Part shown: positions 61,349 through 64,000 of the stretch, one piece after another
Layout of the letters: each line of letters opens with the position of its first letter
Position numbering within the stretch: position 1 is the stretch's first letter
NCBI GenBank assembly: GCA_018376135.1
Contig: JAHABX010000011.1
Location: 38,587 to 102,586, forward strand
From: Clostridiales bacterium
GTDB lineage: Bacteria; Bacillota; Clostridia; Lachnospirales; Lachnospiraceae
Direction of reading: 5' to 3'
DNA length: 64,000 nucleotides
The notes under the pieces: generated by a model
What the model saw: the letters and a program-made list of their open reading frames with translations, nothing else
What the model was told of the DNA's origin: nothing
Database searches by the model: none
Program-made: the position numbers and the translations under genes

Positions 61349-61771
61349 CTACAATTTTTCTGCTAAAATTGCGCTGGTTTTGATCCTGTCAGACAAGTGA
61401 AGTATTTTTTCACTGATCAATTGAATGACCTCTTCAAATTCTGCATCACTTTTTCCCGTAGGATCTTCTATTCCCCAGTCTTCCCTATATTTGCACGGAA
61501 GGTAAGGACAATTTACATTACACCCCATCGTAATAACCACATCCACTGACGGTATATCAGAAAGCAGCTTTGAATACTGCTCCTCTTCCATATCTATCTG
61601 ATATTTTTCCTTCATCAGACGCACAGCATCCTGATTGATCTGTGGTTTTGTTTCTGTCCCTGCCGAATAACTCTCAAAAACATCAAAAGCAAGATACTTT
61701 CCCAGCGCTTCGGCGATCTGGCTTCGGCAGGAATTGTGAACACATATAAAAGCGACCTTAGGTTTTCTCAT
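61349..61771 (-). CDS. arsC: Arsenate reductase / low-molecular-weight phosphatase (ArsC, thioredoxin type)
   Basis: 140 residues. P-loop CVHNSCRSQ with catalytic Cys near 10 and Cys15, then the redox pair CNVNCPYLPC near 84-93, and WGIEDPTGKSDAEF with the catalytic Asp. These three cysteines match thioredoxin-coupled ArsC rather than plain tyrosine phosphatase. No arsR, arsB or acr3 gene is adjacent, so arsenic resistance in this strain is not shown. Possibly part of an old acquired island with the decayed MATE gene beside it. Confidence 0.9.
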   Translation of the reverse strand: MRKPKVAFICVHNSCRSQIAEALGKYLAFDVFESYSAGTETKPQINQDAVRLMKEKYQIDMEEEQYSKLLSDIPSVDVVITMGCNVNCPYLPCKYREDWGIEDPTGKSDAEFEEVIQLISEKILHLSDRIKTSAILAEKL

Positions 61772-61895
61772 ATTGCTCCTGTCTTATTGCCGCGGTTCGG
61801 CTCATGACTGCGCGATTTCCGCTATAATCCTGCACGGAAGTCCTGTCATCTCCGCATAACTCATGGAAAACGTATTTACATGCACAATGTCATGA

Positions 61896-62679
61896 CCTGT
61901 TAATTCTTTTGAGAATGAGTATTTTACAACCGCAGTCATTGGCTCTGTCATACTTTCCGTCATCACATGGCTTGCAGTTATTCTTTTTGAGGAGCCCGTG
62001 CTATCCTTTTTCGGTGCAGATGCCGACCTGCTTCTGCTCGCCCAATTGTACCTGAAACCCATTAAAATAGTTCTCCCTCTATTTTTATTCAACCAGCTTT
62101 TAGCTGCCTTTTTGCGGAATGATAACCACCCCGGACTTGCAACGGCTGTCGGCTCCGTCATTTCATTTATCGTCATGCTTTCTCATTTCAGATCAAGGAA
62201 AAATACACTGGCTTTTGTAAGACCGGTGAACATGCTTCATCAATTAAAGAAAATATCCGTCACCGGATTTTCCACATTTTTCATTGATGCTGCTATGGGA
62301 ATTCTGACTGTACTGTTTAATCGGCAGATCATGAAGTATCTGGAGACAAATGCCCTCGCCGTTTATGGACCTGTCATCAATGTAAGCACCTTTGTTCAAT
62401 GTTGTGCCTACAGCGTGGGACAGGCTTCTCAACCGATCATCTCTATCAATTTTGGTGCCGCTGAATATTTTTTCGACCTACTATTTTCAGGCACTGATGA
62501 AGCCGAAAGCTGCTTTTTTTGTATCTGTTTTCAGAGGGTTTATCATCAGCGGAATATTGATCATGCTGCTTCCCGCCATCACCGGTGCAGATTCTATATG
62601 GTTCGCAATGCCGATCACTGAATTATTGACTGCATTTTATGCTGTATCTATGATCATCAAATACACAAAAGCCCTGTAA
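61896..62679 (+). pseudogene. Decayed MATE-family efflux transporter gene
   Basis: Multidrug transporter remnant. In one frame, 61896-62455 encodes an ENEYFTTAVIGSVILSVI ... FFGADADLLLLAQLYLKPIKIVLPLFLFNQLLAAFLRNDNHP segment, with a gap at GSVISF/IVMLSHF (about 62160) where the family has another helix pair. Near 62460 the frame shifts and about 60-70 residues are missing before NIFSTYYFQALMKPKAAFF ... IKYTKAL. The first 100 or so residues are also absent, and no ribosome site or start is present. About 255 of about 450 residues remain. A terminator follows at 62683. Confidence 0.85.
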
Positions 62680-62682
62680 GAA

Positions 62683-62721
62683 AAAGGGGAGGAACTGGAA
62701 TCTATCCAGAACCTCCCCTTT
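62683..62721. terminator. Bidirectional terminator
   Basis: AAAGGGGAGG and CCTCCCCTTT stem with a CTGG/CCAG inner pair. It serves the decayed MATE gene (plus) and the flavoprotein operon (minus, stop at 62730). Confidence 0.9.
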
Positions 62722-62729
62722 AAATCAGC

Positions 62730-63281
62730 TTATCCCTGCGCACATGCTCTGCCAAGCTCATAAGCCTGCGTCAAATAATTTTTCTTTGCCTTTATCTCAT
62801 TGGCATCAGATACTCCGCCTGCAAACAGGACACCTTTTAACTCACACTTTTCAAAACAATCGACCCAGCCCTGAACGGCTGCAACCGTTCCGTTCACGGT
62901 CTCTTCTTCATCCTCTGCCGCCGTGGCAAGTAAATATACATCTCTGAAACGGTAATCTGACGAATAGAGCGGATTCAGTCTGTCAATCAGCGTTTTCATC
63001 TGACCTGAACAGCTATAATAATAAACAGGTGTCGCCCATACGATCGTATCTGCATTTTTCACCTTCCCGGCAATCGCGGCTGCATCATCCTTTATCACAC
63101 ATTTCTGTGTCTTGAGACAGGCAAGGCAGCCCTTGCAGAATGCAATCTGCTTCTCTTTTAAGGTGACTTTCTCCACCTCTGCCCCATGATCCACCGCTCC
63201 TCTGATCCATTCATCTGCCAGCAGGTCGCTGTTGCTGCCGGATCTCATACTTGTTGAAATCACAAGGATCTTTTTACTCAT
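62730..63281 (-). CDS. Iron-sulfur flavoprotein-like NADPH-dependent FMN reductase
   Basis: 183 residues. Flavodoxin-like fold with FMN loop STSMRSGSNSDLLAD and ATPVYYYSCSGQMKTLIDRL. A compact cysteine motif, CKGCLACLKTQKC (C49, C52, C55, C61; CX2CX2CX5C), matches the [4Fe-4S] site of the iron-sulfur flavoprotein (Isf) group found in anaerobes. A role in O2 or H2O2 reduction or general electron transfer is known for that group; this protein's partner is unknown. Follows the flavodoxin gene by 13 nt, so they form one operon. Confidence 0.88.
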   Translation of the reverse strand: MSKKILVISTSMRSGSNSDLLADEWIRGAVDHGAEVEKVTLKEKQIAFCKGCLACLKTQKCVIKDDAAAIAGKVKNADTIVWATPVYYYSCSGQMKTLIDRLNPLYSSDYRFRDVYLLATAAEDEEETVNGTVAAVQGWVDCFEKCELKGVLFAGGVSDANEIKAKKNYLTQAYELGRACAQG

Positions 63282-63294
63282 TTTTATGCCCTCC

Positions 63295-63777
63295 TCAGAT
63301 AAATTTTTCAGCCCAGGATTTTAATTTTTCTGCATTTACGCCTGCAGAAAATCTCTCTCCGCCTGCAATCACTGCTCCCTTGCAGGAAGGCGCAAGCTCG
63401 CTGTTCGTGCTGCCCATACCGCTGGAGCCGGAGGTGGCGAAGGTCACGATCTTCTTGCCGGTAAGGTCATACTGCTCCAGAAAGGAATTGATAATCGTGG
63501 GAGCCACATACCACCAGATCGGGAAGCCTACAAATATGGTATCATATTCCGGCATATGCTCAACCTTACATTCCACGGCAATTTCAGGTCTGAACGATTT
63601 GTCTTTCATTTCTACAGAGCTTCTGCTATTTCCGTTTGTCCAGTCAAGGTCTGCCTCCGTATAAGGCACCTGCGGTTTGATCTCAAACAGATCCGCACCG
63701 ATACTGCCTGCCAGTTTTTCCGCTACCTTTGCTGTCACGCCGCTTGCGCTGAAATATGTAACTAATACTTTCTTCAT
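63295..63777 (-). CDS. Flavodoxin
   Basis: 160 residues from the ATG at 63775-63777, with AAGGAG upstream; two codons before it is an in-frame TTG. FMN-binding loop TYFSASGVTAKVAEKLA replaces the usual S/T-x-T-G-N-T, and FVGFPIWWYVAPTIINSFLEQYDLTGKKIVTFATSGSSGMGST gives the other loops. It belongs to the flavodoxin_4-like family. Serves as a low-potential electron carrier or quinone/nitro reductase. First gene of the operon with the iron-sulfur flavoprotein gene. Confidence 0.92.
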   Translation of the reverse strand: MKKVLVTYFSASGVTAKVAEKLAGSIGADLFEIKPQVPYTEADLDWTNGNSRSSVEMKDKSFRPEIAVECKVEHMPEYDTIFVGFPIWWYVAPTIINSFLEQYDLTGKKIVTFATSGSSGMGSTNSELAPSCKGAVIAGGERFSAGVNAEKLKSWAEKFI

Positions 63778-63813
63778 ATTCAAATAACTCCTTCCGATAT
63801 TTTCTCTATATAA

Positions 63814-63842
63814 AGTATAAAGCCATCTATATGAAATGTCTA
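63814..63842 (-). promoter_or_regulatory. Flavodoxin operon promoter
   Basis: Leftward TAGACA (complement of 63837-63842), 17-nt spacer, TATACT (63814-63819), about 36 nt before the ATG. The remaining right edge (63843-64000) is AT-rich with no recognised gene; a possible plus-strand start near 63994 cannot be judged. Confidence 0.7.
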
Positions 63843-64000
63843 ATGCTTCCTATAAATGACTTGCCATACATTTGAGGCATATAACATATCCTAAATAGAT
63901 AGTTACTGTTCAGAGGTCAACATAAGTCATTGTGAAAAGTGACGAAATTTATTTTTTAGTTTGGTGGATAACGACATTCAGCAGGAAAAGCTATGTTTAT

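Noticed and set aside
61998..62621. Intact small MATE-like transporter
   Set aside because: The frame ends in unrelated residues after a frameshift, helices are missing and the start has no ribosome site; called a pseudogene.

Overview
The window looks like a chromosomal stretch from a gut-type Lachnospiraceae bacterium (Clostridia; Blautia/Dorea/Mediterraneibacter-like). Several features point there: the hrcA-grpE-dnaK-dnaJ operon under a CIRCE operator, a SCIFF peptide with its radical-SAM maturase, HemZ, a single-chain clostridial PurL, a SecDF fusion, DUF1540 and Firmicutes-type promoters, often with extended -10 TGnTATAAT boxes. The genus is inference. There is no rRNA, insertion sequence, prophage or CRISPR array, and no gene-free stretch longer than about 300 bases.

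Layout, left to right (most genes read leftward): 1-4305 heat-shock operon, with dnaJ cut by the window edge; 4331-4508 a large foldable repeat; 4514-8127 glmS, a glycosyltransferase and a TPR lipoprotein; 8243-16654 an envelope glycan operon (CotH-like kinase, VTC-domain protein, DUF4956 membrane protein, two GT2 transferases, an initiating sugar-phosphate transferase, an LCP ligase); 16884-18227 a purple-acid-phosphatase-like lipoprotein on the opposite strand; 18285-28553 a second glycan operon (secreted Asp-box protein, RfbA, RfbC, Wzm/Wzt ABC exporter, methyltransferase-kinase fusion, GT2, SGNH esterase, GtrA); 28750-30243 an ArnT-like glycosyltransferase; 30372-34515 DUF1540 protein and PurL.

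34723-38749 is a four-gene operon: divergent CooS (carbon monoxide dehydrogenase family), CooF-like ferredoxin, FAD oxidoreductase and hemerythrin. A palindrome is centred near -41.5 of its predicted start. 38954-39025 is tRNA-Gly(GCC). Then come a nitroreductase, PepF, a LUD protein, and a three-gene ABC operon with a CARDB-like surface protein (42579-46446). 46733-60430 is a long co-directional housekeeping series: scfA, scfB, secDF, recJ, apt, relA, MBL hydrolase, hemZ, hisS, aspS. The right end holds a second foldable repeat, mscL, an ArsC-type reductase, a decayed MATE transporter gene, and an iron-sulfur flavoprotein/flavodoxin pair.

How the genes may work together: the two envelope operons appear to build, cap, export and attach a surface glycan. 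One model is initiation by the sugar-phosphate transferase, extension by GT2 enzymes, capping by the methyltransferase-kinase (WbdD-like), recognition of the cap by the Wzt C-terminal domain, export by Wzm/Wzt and attachment by LCP. The CotH/VTC/DUF4956 set and the secreted phosphatase add a possible phosphate layer. The most unusual items are the CooS-like protein lacking recognisable copies of the catalytic lysine and most of the histidine relay of classical CO dehydrogenases, encoded with a hemerythrin; the methyltransferase-kinase next to an ABC glycan exporter; a glycosyltransferase with one degenerate domain; and two intergenic elements that each fold as several hairpins closed by a 9-10 bp outer stem.
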